Source: Kineothrix sp. IPX-CK (GTDB lineage Bacteria; Bacillota; Clostridia; Lachnospirales; Lachnospiraceae). From it: a stretch of 64,000 bases of DNA. Below are positions 18,158 through 28,551 of the stretch, one piece after another (the stretch's first letter is position 1; every line of letters begins with the position of its first letter). Where the stretch lies: contig NZ_CP146256.1 in NCBI RefSeq assembly GCF_039134705.1, positions 620,001 through 684,000 of the forward strand, in the 5' to 3' direction. A program made the position numbers and the translations under genes. A model generated the notes under the pieces. The model worked only from the letters and a program-made list of their open reading frames with translations. It ran no database searches and had not been told where the DNA came from.

Positions 18158-18785
18158 TCATTTAATGCTGCATTTTGCAGTCATTAAAGAGCTCCAAGGC
18201 ATCATGCTTTTCATCGCATCTTCGTTTTTCAGATAGTTGCTACCTGGTGCCAGCATCAACAGACACTGCAGGTACATAAACGGATCCAAACCATTAGCTT
18301 TGGCAGTTTCCACCAGAGAATAAACACAAGCACTGGCATCGGCTCCCTTAGGCGAGCCTGCGAAAATCCAGTTTTTTCTACCTATCGAAAATGGTCTAAT
18401 GCTGTTTTCGGCAACATTATTAGAGATTGAGCAGTTGCCATCCTCCAGGTAAGTTTCCAGTTTCGCTTTGTTATCAAGTGCATAGGCCATGGCCATGCCA
18501 AGCTTACTCTTTGGCAGTGTTTTACCAATATTATCATCAATGTATTGCCAGAACGCATCAAGAACAGGCCGCTCATGCTTCAGCCGAGCTTCCTTGCGCT
18601 CTTTAGAGTCCATATGCTTGAACTTCTTCTCCCACTCGAAAAGCGCACTGCAGTATCGGAATCCAATCTCCGCCAGTGTTTCAACAGATCCTTTGCTCTT
18701 TACAGTTATTGCATCCTTGAATCGTCTCCTGACATGAGCCCAACATAGGCATCGCTTCACGGTTTTCAGTCTGTTGTATCCAGAG
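18158..18785 (-). pseudogene. tnpC: IS66 TnpC transposase, C-terminal piece
   Basis: The C-terminal part of the DDE transposase. It includes KRCLCWAHVRRRF, the region SNNVAENSIRPFSIGRKNW with the last catalytic Glu, and the family C-terminal domain. It continues the frame of 21542-22528 once the IS21 and one copy of its 7-bp duplication are removed. Confidence 0.9.
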
Positions 18786-18893
18786 TGTGATTGTCAATAA
18801 AAAAGTCCCAAAAATAGCGGAGAAAATTCCCCACTTTATTTACCCGGGAAAAAGCACCGCTATGGATGCTTTTTCCAGTTTTTTACTGTCTTT

Positions 18894-19085
18894 TTACACC
18901 ATGGGTAATACGCCATGCCATAATTCATAATCAGGAATTGCGATATCATTCTTCATAAGCAATAATTCCAGCTCTTTATTACGCTGTTTGAGCAGTTCAG
19001 CTTTTCTTTGCTCATCATCAAGCATATCTCTCAGTATATCCGCCGCTTCTATCGCTTCGTTTCGTGTCAGCCTGTTTTCTTTCAT
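18894..19085 (-). CDS. Small IS21 passenger protein of unknown function
   Basis: A 63-residue helical protein (RNKELELLLMKNDIAIPDYE) starting one base after the istB stop. The translational arrangement suggests a real gene of the IS21 operon. No family recognised. Confidence 0.5.
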   Translation of the reverse strand: MKENRLTRNEAIEAADILRDMLDDEQRKAELLKQRNKELELLLMKNDIAIPDYELWHGVLPMV

Positions 19086-19086
19086 C

Positions 19087-19923
19087 TCATAAATCCCCGC
19101 TTTCTTCGGTCTCTTCCATTTCGCTCAAACCTTCCTTTGTTCCATTTCCTGAACTCTCTTTTTTCGGTCTGCCCCGCCGTTTCACAGCGCTGATCCGTTC
19201 CCGTTCTTTCATCCGGTAGCTTTCACCTTCTATAGTTATAAAGCTGCAGTGGTGCACAAAACGGTCAAGAATGGCCGTTGCCAGTACCGGGTCAAAAAGA
19301 ATGCTCCCCCATTCATCAAACTGCTTATTGGAAGTAATGATGGTAGAGGCTGTCTCGTATCTTTTGGAAATCACTTCATAAAGATCGTCCACATTTGTCT
19401 GGCCCAGCTTCTTGAGCCCAAACTCATCAATTACCAGCAGATCCGGTGAAATGTATTTCTTCAGTTTCTGGCGGAAAGAGTTGTCCGCACGGGATATGTA
19501 TAAATCCTCCATCATTTCCGAAAGCGTGGTGAACAGCACCGTGTACCCCTGTTCAATCGCTTTTATGCCAAGTGCGATGGAGAGATGAGTCTTACCGGTT
19601 CCGGGAAGTCCGATAAAAGCTATATTTTCTTTTTTCCGGATAAACTCGCAGGTCCCAAGGGCATAGATGACCTGACGGTTCAGGCAGGGCTGCCATGAAA
19701 AGTTGAATTCTTCCATTGTTTTATGCTGGGGCATGCGCGAACGCTTCATCCGATCGTTACGTCTGTTTCTTGAGCGGTTAAGATTTTCATCATTTATGAG
19801 CAGTTCAAGAAATTCGATATAGGACATCTGTTCCTTTGCTGCCTGTTGGGCCCGCATATCCGCTGTTTGGAGAATTCCGGCAAGATGGAGCTTTTTTATC
19901 TTTTCCTGTAAGGAATCATTCAT
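19087..19923 (-). CDS. istB: IstB-like ATPase of IS21
   Basis: A 278-residue AAA+ transposition helper. Walker A is GLPGTGKTHLSIAL and Walker B LLVIDEFGLKKL, with the N-terminal IstB region KLHLAGILQTADMRAQQAAK. It selects targets and activates IstA. It overlaps istA by 8 bases. The C-terminus is basic. Confidence 0.95.
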   Translation of the reverse strand: MNDSLQEKIKKLHLAGILQTADMRAQQAAKEQMSYIEFLELLINDENLNRSRNRRNDRMKRSRMPQHKTMEEFNFSWQPCLNRQVIYALGTCEFIRKKENIAFIGLPGTGKTHLSIALGIKAIEQGYTVLFTTLSEMMEDLYISRADNSFRQKLKKYISPDLLVIDEFGLKKLGQTNVDDLYEVISKRYETASTIITSNKQFDEWGSILFDPVLATAILDRFVHHCSFITIEGESYRMKERERISAVKRRGRPKKESSGNGTKEGLSEMEETEESGDL

Positions 19924-21397
19924 GGGAGATCACCCCCAGTCCTGTCATTTGACGGTAATCCGACAGTTTCCTGATTTTGCTTCTTCCTTCCATGGACAGT
20001 TCCTGTTCATCCTCCAGTGGAAGATGGTACAGACCGCTTTCACAGATCTTTTTTACTGCCCGGTAGGTAATGTTTCCATAATGGCATGCCCTTTGGCAGG
20101 CCTTGTCTACGGCATCCTCCCCATATTTTTTTCGGAGTGCCAGGATACCGGAAATGCTCCGGTAATGATGGCACTGGTACATCTCCGTATCCTTAAATGC
20201 TTCCAGAAATGCCAGCGCGCCTGTCCCCACCTGTGCCATTTTTTCGCGATAGCTTGACAAAAGCTCCTCCTGTGTTATTGTTTTGGTAGATGGGTAATGA
20301 CTCTTATCCGTCACATGTTCGCCCTTTGCATTCCCGCACAGACTGTGGAGGGCGATCTCTTTTCCGGCATGGTAGATTTTCAATAAATGATTCACTTCGA
20401 TGACATCCACTTCCATTCCGATATAAGTGTAAGGCACGGAATAATAATTGCCGTCATGAACGATATGGCAGTCTGTCCTTACGGTGGCGGCCCCGGATTT
20501 TGAAAAGAGAAAGTCCTGCGCAGGAAGCGGCTTTAAATATGCTTTTTCTGTCTCAAGATATACGGTTTCCGGTTTTCGGCTTGTAGTCCCGTGTATCCGA
20601 CGGTTTGCCGTTTCTTTCAGCCATGACAGGAGAAACCGCTTTGCTTCTTCGATTTCTTTAAAATCCCGTCCCTTAAAGCAGTTTTCTTTTACGTATCTCA
20701 CGTTCGATTCTACTTTCCCTTTATCGGTTGGTGTGTATACCCGGCACGGATTGGGAAGGAAGCCATAGTGCCCGGCAAAAGCGGCATAGGTGCGCTGCAC
20801 GGTCGGCTCATAAAAGTCTGCCTCAACGATAGCAGCCTTTAAGTTGTCGATCTTTACGGTCTGGGGAACTCCGCCAAAGTACCGGAATGCCTCTGTGTGG
20901 CACCGGATGAAGGTCTGCACGCTCTGATCCAGAGTAACAGCAACGTACATGTAGCGGGAGTAGCTCAAAGACATGACAAAGATCCATGCTTTGCGCGGTG
21001 TTCCATTTACTCTCAAGGTTCCGATATAACCGAAATCTACCTGTGCCTCTTCGCCCGGCAGGGAATGCAGCACCATGTAGGCGTGAGGCTGGGATTTCCT
21101 TATTTTTTTCACATAATCGCGCAGGGTGGTATAACCGCAGGCAACGCCGAACTCTTTTTGCAGATCCTGGTGGATGCGGGTAATGGACAATTCCTTGGAT
21201 AACTGGATTTCTATGTATTCCTTGTATTCATCCAGCATGGACGGCCAGGTTCCCTCCTGTGTTTCCTGTGGCAGCTCCTTTCCCTGCGTTTCTTCTCTGA
21301 GCACTTTGCGTACTGTTTTTCTGTCAATGCTAAGCATCTTCCCAATCTGGGTTTTGTTGTATCCTTTCTGATACAGAGTCATGATTGTAGTTTTCAT
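19916..21397 (-). CDS. istA: IstA-like DDE transposase of IS21
   Basis: A 493-residue transposase. It has an N-terminal HTH (LYQKGYNKTQIGKMLSIDRK) and an RNase H-like catalytic core: Asp in EAQVDFGYIG, Asp in VKIDNLKAAI, Glu in KGKVESNVRYVKE. The start ATG 21397 has GGAGG just upstream, so the longer frame from 21412 is less likely. Complete and probably active. Confidence 0.94.
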   Translation of the reverse strand: MKTTIMTLYQKGYNKTQIGKMLSIDRKTVRKVLREETQGKELPQETQEGTWPSMLDEYKEYIEIQLSKELSITRIHQDLQKEFGVACGYTTLRDYVKKIRKSQPHAYMVLHSLPGEEAQVDFGYIGTLRVNGTPRKAWIFVMSLSYSRYMYVAVTLDQSVQTFIRCHTEAFRYFGGVPQTVKIDNLKAAIVEADFYEPTVQRTYAAFAGHYGFLPNPCRVYTPTDKGKVESNVRYVKENCFKGRDFKEIEEAKRFLLSWLKETANRRIHGTTSRKPETVYLETEKAYLKPLPAQDFLFSKSGAATVRTDCHIVHDGNYYSVPYTYIGMEVDVIEVNHLLKIYHAGKEIALHSLCGNAKGEHVTDKSHYPSTKTITQEELLSSYREKMAQVGTGALAFLEAFKDTEMYQCHHYRSISGILALRKKYGEDAVDKACQRACHYGNITYRAVKKICESGLYHLPLEDEQELSMEGRSKIRKLSDYRQMTGLGVISHE

Positions 21398-21541
21398 GTC
21401 TACCTCCAGCATAATAAAATTTTCCTCCTTATGGGGAGAGTCCTTTGTTACGCTTTCAGTATAACTTGGTCTTTACGTTAGGCATAACAAGGTGGGGAAT
21501 TTTCTCCGCCAAAAGTGGGTATTTTTATTATGCCATTCACA

Positions 21542-22528
21542 TCCAGAGTAATCATCAGTATGCAGATATCCGTCATATCCATCCAAATACTTGGCGGCAT
21601 ACTCTCCGGACCGGCCAGGTGCGTATCTAAATACCCTAATCGGGTGGATACTGTCTGATCTATTTGCCATGACCCACATGTAAGATTTGGTTTGGTTCTT
21701 CCTGCCAGGTTCCTGCAGTACTTGAATTGGAGTCTCATCCATGTGAAGGTGCTTTTCAGTCAAAAGCTGCTTGTTCATATAATCAACAATTGGTGACAAC
21801 CATGACTCAGATGACTGCAGGATCCAGTTGGATAATGTGCTCTTGGTAAGATTAAGGCCCATTGCCTTCCAGTCTTTCTCCTGTCTGTTTAACGGCACAC
21901 TCTGCACATACTTCTGGTACATCGTATACGCTATGCTCGATGCTGAAGCATATGAGTGCGGCAATACAGGTGCTGGTACCTTTGGTTCAATAAATGCTGT
22001 CTTACCGGTTCTGACTTTACAAGCGGGACATTCGCATGTTTCTTGGTATATGTTTAATACACTCAGCTGAGCAGGTACGAAATTGATCTCTGAACGAACG
22101 AACTTCTTACCGACATTCTTAATCTTACCACCACAGGCAGGGCATCCCTGACCGTCAGTGTCGAGCGAATAGATCATTTCCTTAACAGGCAGATTCTCAA
22201 AGAAGCTCTTGCGCTTGTAGCCAGCTCTTGTCTTCTTGAGTGGCTGCTCAAAAACCTCTGGTTCTACAGCCTTCGGATCAGCATATGTTTCTGCCTCGTT
22301 AAATAAATTTTCAGCCACCTCCTGGATTACAAGTTGACCATCCAGGACGACGGCTGATTTCTCTGTTTTACGACCATATAGTTTTTGTGTAAGATAAGTA
22401 ACCTGTTCTGTTAATTGAGTTATTTGTTCTGTAAGCTGCTGGTTGGTTTTGCTGAATTCGGCAAGAGCACGATCCTTGTTTTGGATCATCTCCATAAGCA
22501 TGTTTACATCAATGTTTTGCACTGCCAT
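21542..22528 (-). pseudogene. tnpC: IS66 TnpC transposase, N-terminal piece
   Basis: The N-terminal coiled-coil leucine-zipper region, then the zinc-binding part (CPACGGKIKNVGKK with CECPACKVRTGK) and the first catalytic Asp region (HMDETPIQVL). The frame then runs into the IS21 and stops at 21473. The rest is at 18158-18785. Confidence 0.9.
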
Positions 22529-22625
22529 TACTTAACCAACCCGTCATATTTTCTGGAATTATTATACCATAAAACGGACTGTAAGAGAAGCTTGTAATGC
22601 AGATATTTCAGTGCTTTTGCGACTT

Positions 22626-22979
22626 TTATAATTGTCTGGCAGTCACTGTTGGGATGGCTGTTTTTTGCTCAACACTAAGACCTTCCAGAAGCCATCTATA
22701 TTGCTGGATCGTGAGTTCTCGCACATCCTCTTCTGAGCGTGGCCACTGGAAACTGCCACCCTCGAGCCGTTTGTACATGAGCAAAAATCCATCGCCTTCC
22801 CAGTGCAGCACTTTTATACGATCGCGCTTTCTGCCGCAGAATATGAAGATTGCCTGAGCAAAAGGATCGAGTTTAAACTGCTGCTGTACAAGAGTTGCCA
22901 ACCCATCTATTTGCTTACGCATGTCTGTATACCCACATGCTACGTATATTTTTGTTCCTGCCGGTAGTTGGTTCAACAT
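22626..22979 (-). CDS. tnpB: IS66 accessory protein TnpB
   Basis: A 117-residue protein with the family signature YVACGYTDMRKQIDGLA and FCGRKRDRIKVLHWEGDGF. TnpB proteins are required for IS66 transposition by an unknown mechanism. It starts within the end of tnpA (overlap 7 bases). Confidence 0.95.
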   Translation of the reverse strand: MLNQLPAGTKIYVACGYTDMRKQIDGLATLVQQQFKLDPFAQAIFIFCGRKRDRIKVLHWEGDGFLLMYKRLEGGSFQWPRSEEDVRELTIQQYRWLLEGLSVEQKTAIPTVTARQL

Positions 22980-23326
22980 TGTGCTTTCAAGGTCGCAACT
23001 ATGGCAGAGATTGTTGACTGATTTGCACCGTTAAATATTTCAACGCTAATATCGTTAAGCCTGATCACTGCACAGACTCCTGGCTCAGCTGACTGAACAG
23101 ACGATATAGCAGGTGCTGTTAGCTCTGCGAAAACAGGCTTGCTATTATTACTGGCTACTCTTAGTGCAAGAGCCTCGCTTCTGATTACTCGCAGCCAATA
23201 GTAATAACGCGATTCTTTTACATTATTCGAGCGGCACCACTGGCTTACTGGCAGTCCACTTTCGCGACAAGCCGTGATAATTTCTTTCCACTCGCTTACT
23301 ACTGCATCGTGTTGTATCTTTCGCAT
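22973..23326 (-). CDS. tnpA: IS66 accessory protein TnpA
   Basis: A 117-residue protein with the N-terminal HTH-like region EWKEIITACRESGLPVSQWC. GGAGG lies just before ATG 23326. It is the first gene of the IS66 operon. Confidence 0.9.
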   Translation of the reverse strand: MRKIQHDAVVSEWKEIITACRESGLPVSQWCRSNNVKESRYYYWLRVIRSEALALRVASNNSKPVFAELTAPAISSVQSAEPGVCAVIRLNDISVEIFNGANQSTISAIVATLKAQC

Positions 23327-23473
23327 ATGCCTGATCCTCCGAACTGAGACTTTGTTTTCTTTGTAAGTCTTTGCAACACTTGTAAAGACTCACAAAGACT
23401 TCGCTTTGTCTTCAGTTATAGAGAATCTCATTTCTTCGTTTCTGTGTAAATCCGTCGTTTATCGGACGCTTAC

Positions 23474-24563
23474 TGAAAATGTATATTTCATTACCTCCGG
23501 AATCAGATTTAAAAGTGCCAATACATTTGCAACTTGGTGTTGTGGATTGCAAAATGAAACGCAATTGGCAGCATATGAGTATTTGACAAAAAGTCGTGCT
23601 TTCAACAGTTTGGAAAATGCAGTTAAACTTAGATTTGCATTGATGGTAATAGCTTATTTCATATCAGAGCAAAATAGCAATCAAATTATTGTTTGTGATT
23701 TGTTTCATAGTATTGTAGATTATTCACTAAAAAAGGACGGGAAACGATTATCTGATGTCGGAAAAATATTCCAGCACAATTTCATGAATGAATTGAAGTA
23801 TAGTGCGAAATTGCCTGTTATTGAAGAATTTGGTTTTTCCCAAGAATATACCGTAGCACTAATGGAATTTCTGAATCAAGCGGTTGAAGAGATTTCCCCA
23901 AAAGGTGATGAAGAAATAACAAGAAGGAACATATTAAGGGATTGGGTAAGAAAGAATAGTGCAGTAAATGGATTGTCAGATAAAAAGAATGAAAATATCC
24001 CAAAAGTTGAGTCTGAAAAGCAGGACGTTTGTAATTCGGGTTTAGATTCAAAAGGAATTATATCGGCAGGAGAAAAGCTGGAGTTTAAAGGACCACTTGC
24101 CAAAAAAATCATGGAATTTGCAATGAAGGTTGACGTGTACGAGCAAAGTTTGCAAAAGCTTTCAGATGAAGTTAAGCAAAAAGAAAAAGAACTTGCAAAA
24201 TGTAAGATGCAAGTAGAAAAAACGGAGGAATTGTATAAATCAAGCAGTGAAGAAAATGCCGAATTGCGTTCCAGACTCCAACAATTAACAGAAGAAATGT
24301 CGGAATTGAAAAACAGGGAAAAGGAACTTCAAGACAGAATTAGTCGTCAATCATCAGTAATAGACATTATAGATGAAGACAAGGATCGTTCGATAGTAGA
24401 GTTTAAAAACCAAATAGCATCTGCATTAAAGAAAACATATGATGAGTTTGTAATTGCTTTGACAATGGATATGACAGTGGATCTCGGACTTAACATGAGA
24501 GATTCATTGGACGATGTATTCAGAAAACTGAAAAAGCAAGGTATTGATATTGAGGGGAGATAA
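23474..24563 (+). pseudogene. Coiled-coil defence protein, C-terminal piece (interrupted by IS66)
   Basis: Continues the gene begun at 17974. About 360 codons survive. The first part (SGIRFKSANTFATWCCGLQN, LKYSAKLPVIEEFG) is an unassigned globular region. Codons 230-330 form a long coiled-coil rich in Lys/Glu. The last 70 residues (IASALKKTYDEFVIALTMDM) follow the coiled-coil the way the GrpE head follows its helix, but no family is established. An in-frame TTG at 23406 in the IS could start a chimeric protein, without a good ribosome site. It ends 2 bases before the Hsp70-like gene. Confidence 0.88.
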
Positions 24564-24565
24564 TT

Positions 24566-26011
24566 ATGGCTGTTCAATCAAGTTGGTATGGGATTGATTT
24601 CGGCACTACAAATAGTGCAGCATCCAGCATGACAGGAGATACGAAGGAAACAGTTAGGCAGATTAATTATGGAGATGATGAGGGAAGACCTTTTCCTTCA
24701 TTAGTTGCTATAAATAAGGAGACTGGTGAAGTTATTACCGGTCGAGAGGCGAAGACACACAGAAATGAATTAGAAGGAGAGTATGTATACTTTTCATCCA
24801 TTAAATCAATTATCGCTAATGATGTATCGTATGAGATTGCCGGAAAAAAGTGGACACCAATAGATATTGCTGCCGAGATATTTAAGGGGTTGAAAGAGAA
24901 AATAGGTCGAGAAAGAACATGCAGAGAAGCGATTGTAGCAGTTCCGGTAGGTTTCACTGCAGATAAAAAACGTAATCTTCGTGAGGCTGCAAGAAGAGCA
25001 GGTATTGATGTGAAAATGTTCGTGAGTGAACCAACTGCAGCATATTGCAGTAACTATGCTGCATTGAGAAGTTATCATCATGTAGCGGTATTCGATTGGG
25101 GTGGTGGCACTTTGGATGTCGCTGTTCTGGAAATTGAAGGTGGACGAGTATATGAACTGGCTACAGAGGGAATGCAGATAGCAGGAGATGATATAGATTT
25201 GAAGTTGGCCAGAAAAATGCATTTGGAATTTTGTAAACAAAAAGGAATTGCAAAGGCATTTGAAGATATCGACGTTGTTTCAAAGGATATACTGATAGGA
25301 CGATGTGAAGATGCAAAAATAGAACTAAGTGACGATGAGGATTATGCAAGAATCAATCTGAATAATTATGATGAACTTGGAACAGTAAGAGGTATGATTG
25401 AGTATGAGCAATTTAGTGAATTGATTGAGCCGGAGATAAACAAGGCTATGTTTTGTTTGAAATCTGCTATTGAAAAATCAGGACTAAATCGAGCTAATAT
25501 TGATTGTATCTTATGTGTTGGTGGTTCAAGTAAACTTCGACCTTTAAAGGAGAGACTAATTAGTGAATATGGTGCAGATATGTTGTTCTATCCTAAAATG
25601 GTAATGTGGGATATTGCAAAAGGGGCTTCATTAATAAGTATGTCATCAGGAACATATGGATTGAATCAAAACTTGGGACTTATGTTAAGTGATGGAGAGT
25701 TCTATACATTACTTAATAAAGGCCAATTACTTCCGTGCAGAGAAAAGAAGATAAGTGTTGCATTGGTTACGGATGAAAAGTTTGCAAAATTTGTATTTAC
25801 GGATTCGAAAGATGAAAAGTTGCGTTCGTTTGTACAAAATGTAAAAGTGCCAGCAGGTGGTTTTTATGAGGAACAGTTTGTGCTGTCCTGCTTTATTGAT
25901 GATGACAATTTGTTTAGATTAAAGGTTCAAAGCAGCCAATTTATGAAAACAATTTTACATACATGGACATATGATAAGCTTAAAGTTTTCTATGATTTGG
26001 AAGGAAGGTAA
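24566..26011 (+). CDS. Hsp70-like ATPase of the defence operon
   Basis: A 481-residue Hsp70/actin-fold protein. Phosphate-1 loop GIDFGTTNSAASS is at about residues 9-21, phosphate-2 loop VFDWGGGTLDVAVLEI near 174-189, and the adenosine motif CVGGSSKLRPLKERL near 316-330. It has the whole nucleotide-binding half of DnaK but a short, divergent C-terminal part of about 120 residues instead of a full substrate-binding and lid domain. It is tightly packed between the coiled-coil gene (2 bases) and the helicase gene (2 bases). A remodelling or ATP-dependent switch role in defence is inferred. Confidence 0.9.
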   Translation: MAVQSSWYGIDFGTTNSAASSMTGDTKETVRQINYGDDEGRPFPSLVAINKETGEVITGREAKTHRNELEGEYVYFSSIKSIIANDVSYEIAGKKWTPIDIAAEIFKGLKEKIGRERTCREAIVAVPVGFTADKKRNLREAARRAGIDVKMFVSEPTAAYCSNYAALRSYHHVAVFDWGGGTLDVAVLEIEGGRVYELATEGMQIAGDDIDLKLARKMHLEFCKQKGIAKAFEDIDVVSKDILIGRCEDAKIELSDDEDYARINLNNYDELGTVRGMIEYEQFSELIEPEINKAMFCLKSAIEKSGLNRANIDCILCVGGSSKLRPLKERLISEYGADMLFYPKMVMWDIAKGASLISMSSGTYGLNQNLGLMLSDGEFYTLLNKGQLLPCREKKISVALVTDEKFAKFVFTDSKDEKLRSFVQNVKVPAGGFYEEQFVLSCFIDDDNLFRLKVQSSQFMKTILHTWTYDKLKVFYDLEGR

Positions 26012-26013
26012 CA

Positions 26014-28542
26014 ATGGGAGAGAGTAATATTTCATTTGCCAGCAATGTTAACATTATCACATCTGATCCTGGTAAAATGAAGAGTGGTGATCAGCAGTTC
26101 TTTTCGAAGATTTCTGATTTTTATGCATTGTGTAAGTTGCGTGAAATAAATGGGGGAACCTTAAACTCAAGAATGTATGTATTCAAATCTTGGCAGAAAG
26201 AGATTTTGTGCGGAGAGTATGGATTTTCTGTAAGAAGGACAGATGATAAAATACAAGCACATAATCAAGAGATGGAAAAGTCTTATGGATATTCTGACTA
26301 CGACGAAGAACAATTGTTTCCACTGATAGACGAGATGTATCTTAATTACAATGGCTCGGTGTGGCAGACAAAATCTGATAGGTTTTGGTGGGATAAGGGG
26401 AAAGGACTGTTTGACTATTCAGGAAATGCTGGAATAAGTTTGTGGAAACCGGTGAATCAACAAGTAGGTAATGTACCTGTTAGTGGAGGGGGAACTTTAT
26501 TTACTTCATATATAAGTCAAGAAGTTGAGAGGATTCAGCAAGCAGAGGGGATGTTTGTCCCTGTCTCAGAAGCGGATTTATCAGAATTAGATGAAAAAGA
26601 TCCGTACTATTATATCTATCACAAAACAGCCGGAGTTAGTGATGTTGAAACAGTCGATATCAAAAACCGAGAAGCAGATTTATATCTTCAAAAGTATACG
26701 TTATATAGTGCTTTTGAGGAAGTTGAGCAGGATGTGATTATTCGTGCAGGTGTACAGGAAAACATTTTTGTTGATGCGGGTCCCGGAACAGGCAAGACAT
26801 ATACGCTGATGAATAAATTGGAGTATATGATAGATGAGTTGGAAGTAGAACCTGAGTCTATAATGGTTCTCTGTTTTACAAATGCAGCAGTAGCTGAAAT
26901 AAAAAAGAGGAAAAATGATGCAATAACTGCCGGAATAAGCAGAGGAATAAGAAATGTTGATGTGAGAACGTTTCATTCGTTTGCATGGTGGTTAATTAAT
27001 GTATATAACACCGAGATGCAAGATGAACCGGGATGGCAAGAAATTGATATGAGGTCATTAAGTTATGACGGAAGTATTATTCGAGCAACTCAGATTATAC
27101 ATAAATATCCGGACATTATATTAGGTGGATGGCAACATTTTATTGTTGATGAAATTCAGGATTTGACAGATGTAAGGGCAAGATTAGTATTAGAAATTAT
27201 TCGTGGATGTATAGAAGTTGGATGCGGAGTGACGGTGCTGGGAGATTCATGCCAAGCAATATATGATTATAATCAGCAAGAGGTATCTGTTCCAATGACA
27301 TCTACGAAGTTTTATAAGATGTTATTTGAACTGCTGTATAAAAAAGCATCTATGTACAAACTGGGCATAAATCATAGACAAACATCTGAACTGATATGTA
27401 TGACGCAAGGGCTTAGAGAAGCGATTCTTAATGAAAAGATACCTGAAATGAAATCTGAAGTAAAAAAAATGTTTGATAGCATGGGACAGTTCAGTGGAAG
27501 AAATATATCTGATAATATTGGGGAAAGCTTTTTGGAGGGACTTGCCGGGGATGGTAAAGTGTGTTTGCTTTGCAGAAATAATGGTCAAGTTCTTAGATTA
27601 TCATCTCAACTTAGAAAAAGAGGCGTTTCGCATATTGTTAATGCATATGACCATGATAAATGTTTTGCATCATGGGTAGGTGCGGTTTTCTTTGATTTTG
27701 GAAAGCAACAAATATCAAGAAATGAGTTTATCGAACGGTATAATATCAGAACTTTTGATGTATTTACAAATGCAGAAGAGGTATGGGACAGATTAGCAAC
27801 ATTATTGCGTAAACGAGATAATCTTCTTTTGGGAGTAGAAGAGATTATTGCAGCGATATATTCGTCACAAGCCGATGATCCTGTATTTCATAACTATTCA
27901 GAATCAAAGATTATAGTATCAAATATTCATAGAGCAAAGGGACGAGAATATAACAGTGTAATTGTTGATCAAAACTTTGTTAAAGGGCTTATGGGTACTA
28001 AGAAAACAGATATCGGAGAATTTAAAACCTTATATGTTGCAGTAACCAGACCTAAAATTGGTTTATATACAGCACATTTAATAAATAGCGATATCAGAAT
28101 TTGGCAAATTTTTAAGACAGGAAGTAAGAGATGGGTTAAATTTGTTGATAAAGTGCTTAAGTATATGGAAGTTCGAAGTTCAGATATAGATAAGACTTCT
28201 TTTCTTGAAATCGGTACTGATATCCAGAAATACATAATTAATAATATCAAAACAGGAGATGAAATTATTCTTCGTAAAAGTAAGGCGAATGAGATTCTTA
28301 GATACAGTATTTATCACGTTAATTCCGGCCGAGAACAGAGAATTGGTGATTTGAATTCATTGTTTTTGAATGATTTGGAGGCCATGATTGAAACTGATGA
28401 TAGCTGTCAATGGCCTAAAGAGATAAGAGAATTATATGTAACAGATGTGTTTACTCATTTGCTACCGGATAATACCGGAAGAATTCTATGGAATTGGGTT
28501 GATTTTTGTGGAATTGGTCACCTTATATATGATGTTTATTAG
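26014..28542 (+). CDS. UvrD/Rep-like SF1 helicase with N-terminal extension
   Basis: An 842-residue protein. The first 230 residues (WQKEILCGEYGFSVRRTDDK and beyond) have no recognised fold. The SF1A motor follows: motif I VDAGPGTGKTYTLMNK near 251, motif II FIVDEIQDLTD near 374, motif IV-like NHRQTSELI near 452, motif V/VI region NIHRAKGREYNSVIVD near 637. After about 700 an unassigned C-terminal region follows. It is co-transcribed with the Hsp70-like and DrmA-like genes. It may unwind or translocate on target DNA. Confidence 0.87.
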   Translation: MGESNISFASNVNIITSDPGKMKSGDQQFFSKISDFYALCKLREINGGTLNSRMYVFKSWQKEILCGEYGFSVRRTDDKIQAHNQEMEKSYGYSDYDEEQLFPLIDEMYLNYNGSVWQTKSDRFWWDKGKGLFDYSGNAGISLWKPVNQQVGNVPVSGGGTLFTSYISQEVERIQQAEGMFVPVSEADLSELDEKDPYYYIYHKTAGVSDVETVDIKNREADLYLQKYTLYSAFEEVEQDVIIRAGVQENIFVDAGPGTGKTYTLMNKLEYMIDELEVEPESIMVLCFTNAAVAEIKKRKNDAITAGISRGIRNVDVRTFHSFAWWLINVYNTEMQDEPGWQEIDMRSLSYDGSIIRATQIIHKYPDIILGGWQHFIVDEIQDLTDVRARLVLEIIRGCIEVGCGVTVLGDSCQAIYDYNQQEVSVPMTSTKFYKMLFELLYKKASMYKLGINHRQTSELICMTQGLREAILNEKIPEMKSEVKKMFDSMGQFSGRNISDNIGESFLEGLAGDGKVCLLCRNNGQVLRLSSQLRKRGVSHIVNAYDHDKCFASWVGAVFFDFGKQQISRNEFIERYNIRTFDVFTNAEEVWDRLATLLRKRDNLLLGVEEIIAAIYSSQADDPVFHNYSESKIIVSNIHRAKGREYNSVIVDQNFVKGLMGTKKTDIGEFKTLYVAVTRPKIGLYTAHLINSDIRIWQIFKTGSKRWVKFVDKVLKYMEVRSSDIDKTSFLEIGTDIQKYIINNIKTGDEIILRKSKANEILRYSIYHVNSGREQRIGDLNSLFLNDLEAMIETDDSCQWPKEIRELYVTDVFTHLLPDNTGRILWNWVDFCGIGHLIYDVY

Positions 28543-28551
28543 GAGGAAGAC

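Larger units (their letters stand above)
18786..21541 (-). mobile_element. IS21-family insertion sequence, apparently intact
   Basis: The 2756-bp element has TGTGA / TCACA ends and a 7-bp duplication TCCAGAG (18779-18785 and 21542-21548). Subterminal inverted repeats share GCGGAGAAAATTCCCCAC. istA and istB are complete and overlap. It sits inside tnpC of the IS66 element and so inserted later. Confidence 0.93.
18113..23473 (-). mobile_element. IS66-family insertion sequence, itself split by an IS21-family element
   Basis: The ends are inverted repeats starting GTAAGCGTC, typical of IS66, with an 8-bp target duplication. It carries tnpA, tnpB and tnpC on the minus strand. tnpC is broken by the nested IS21 at 18786-21541, so this IS66 copy cannot make its full transposase. 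Without the IS21 and its duplication, the element would be about 2.6 kb, normal for the family. Confidence 0.95.

Noticed and set aside
23406..23473. A TTG start giving a longer intact protein from the IS66 end
   Set aside because: The first codons come from the IS66 end and no ribosome site precedes them. The native N-terminus is at 17974.
18113..23473. IS66/IS21 genes as part of the defence system
   Set aside because: Inverted repeats, target duplications and opposite strand show they are later insertions.
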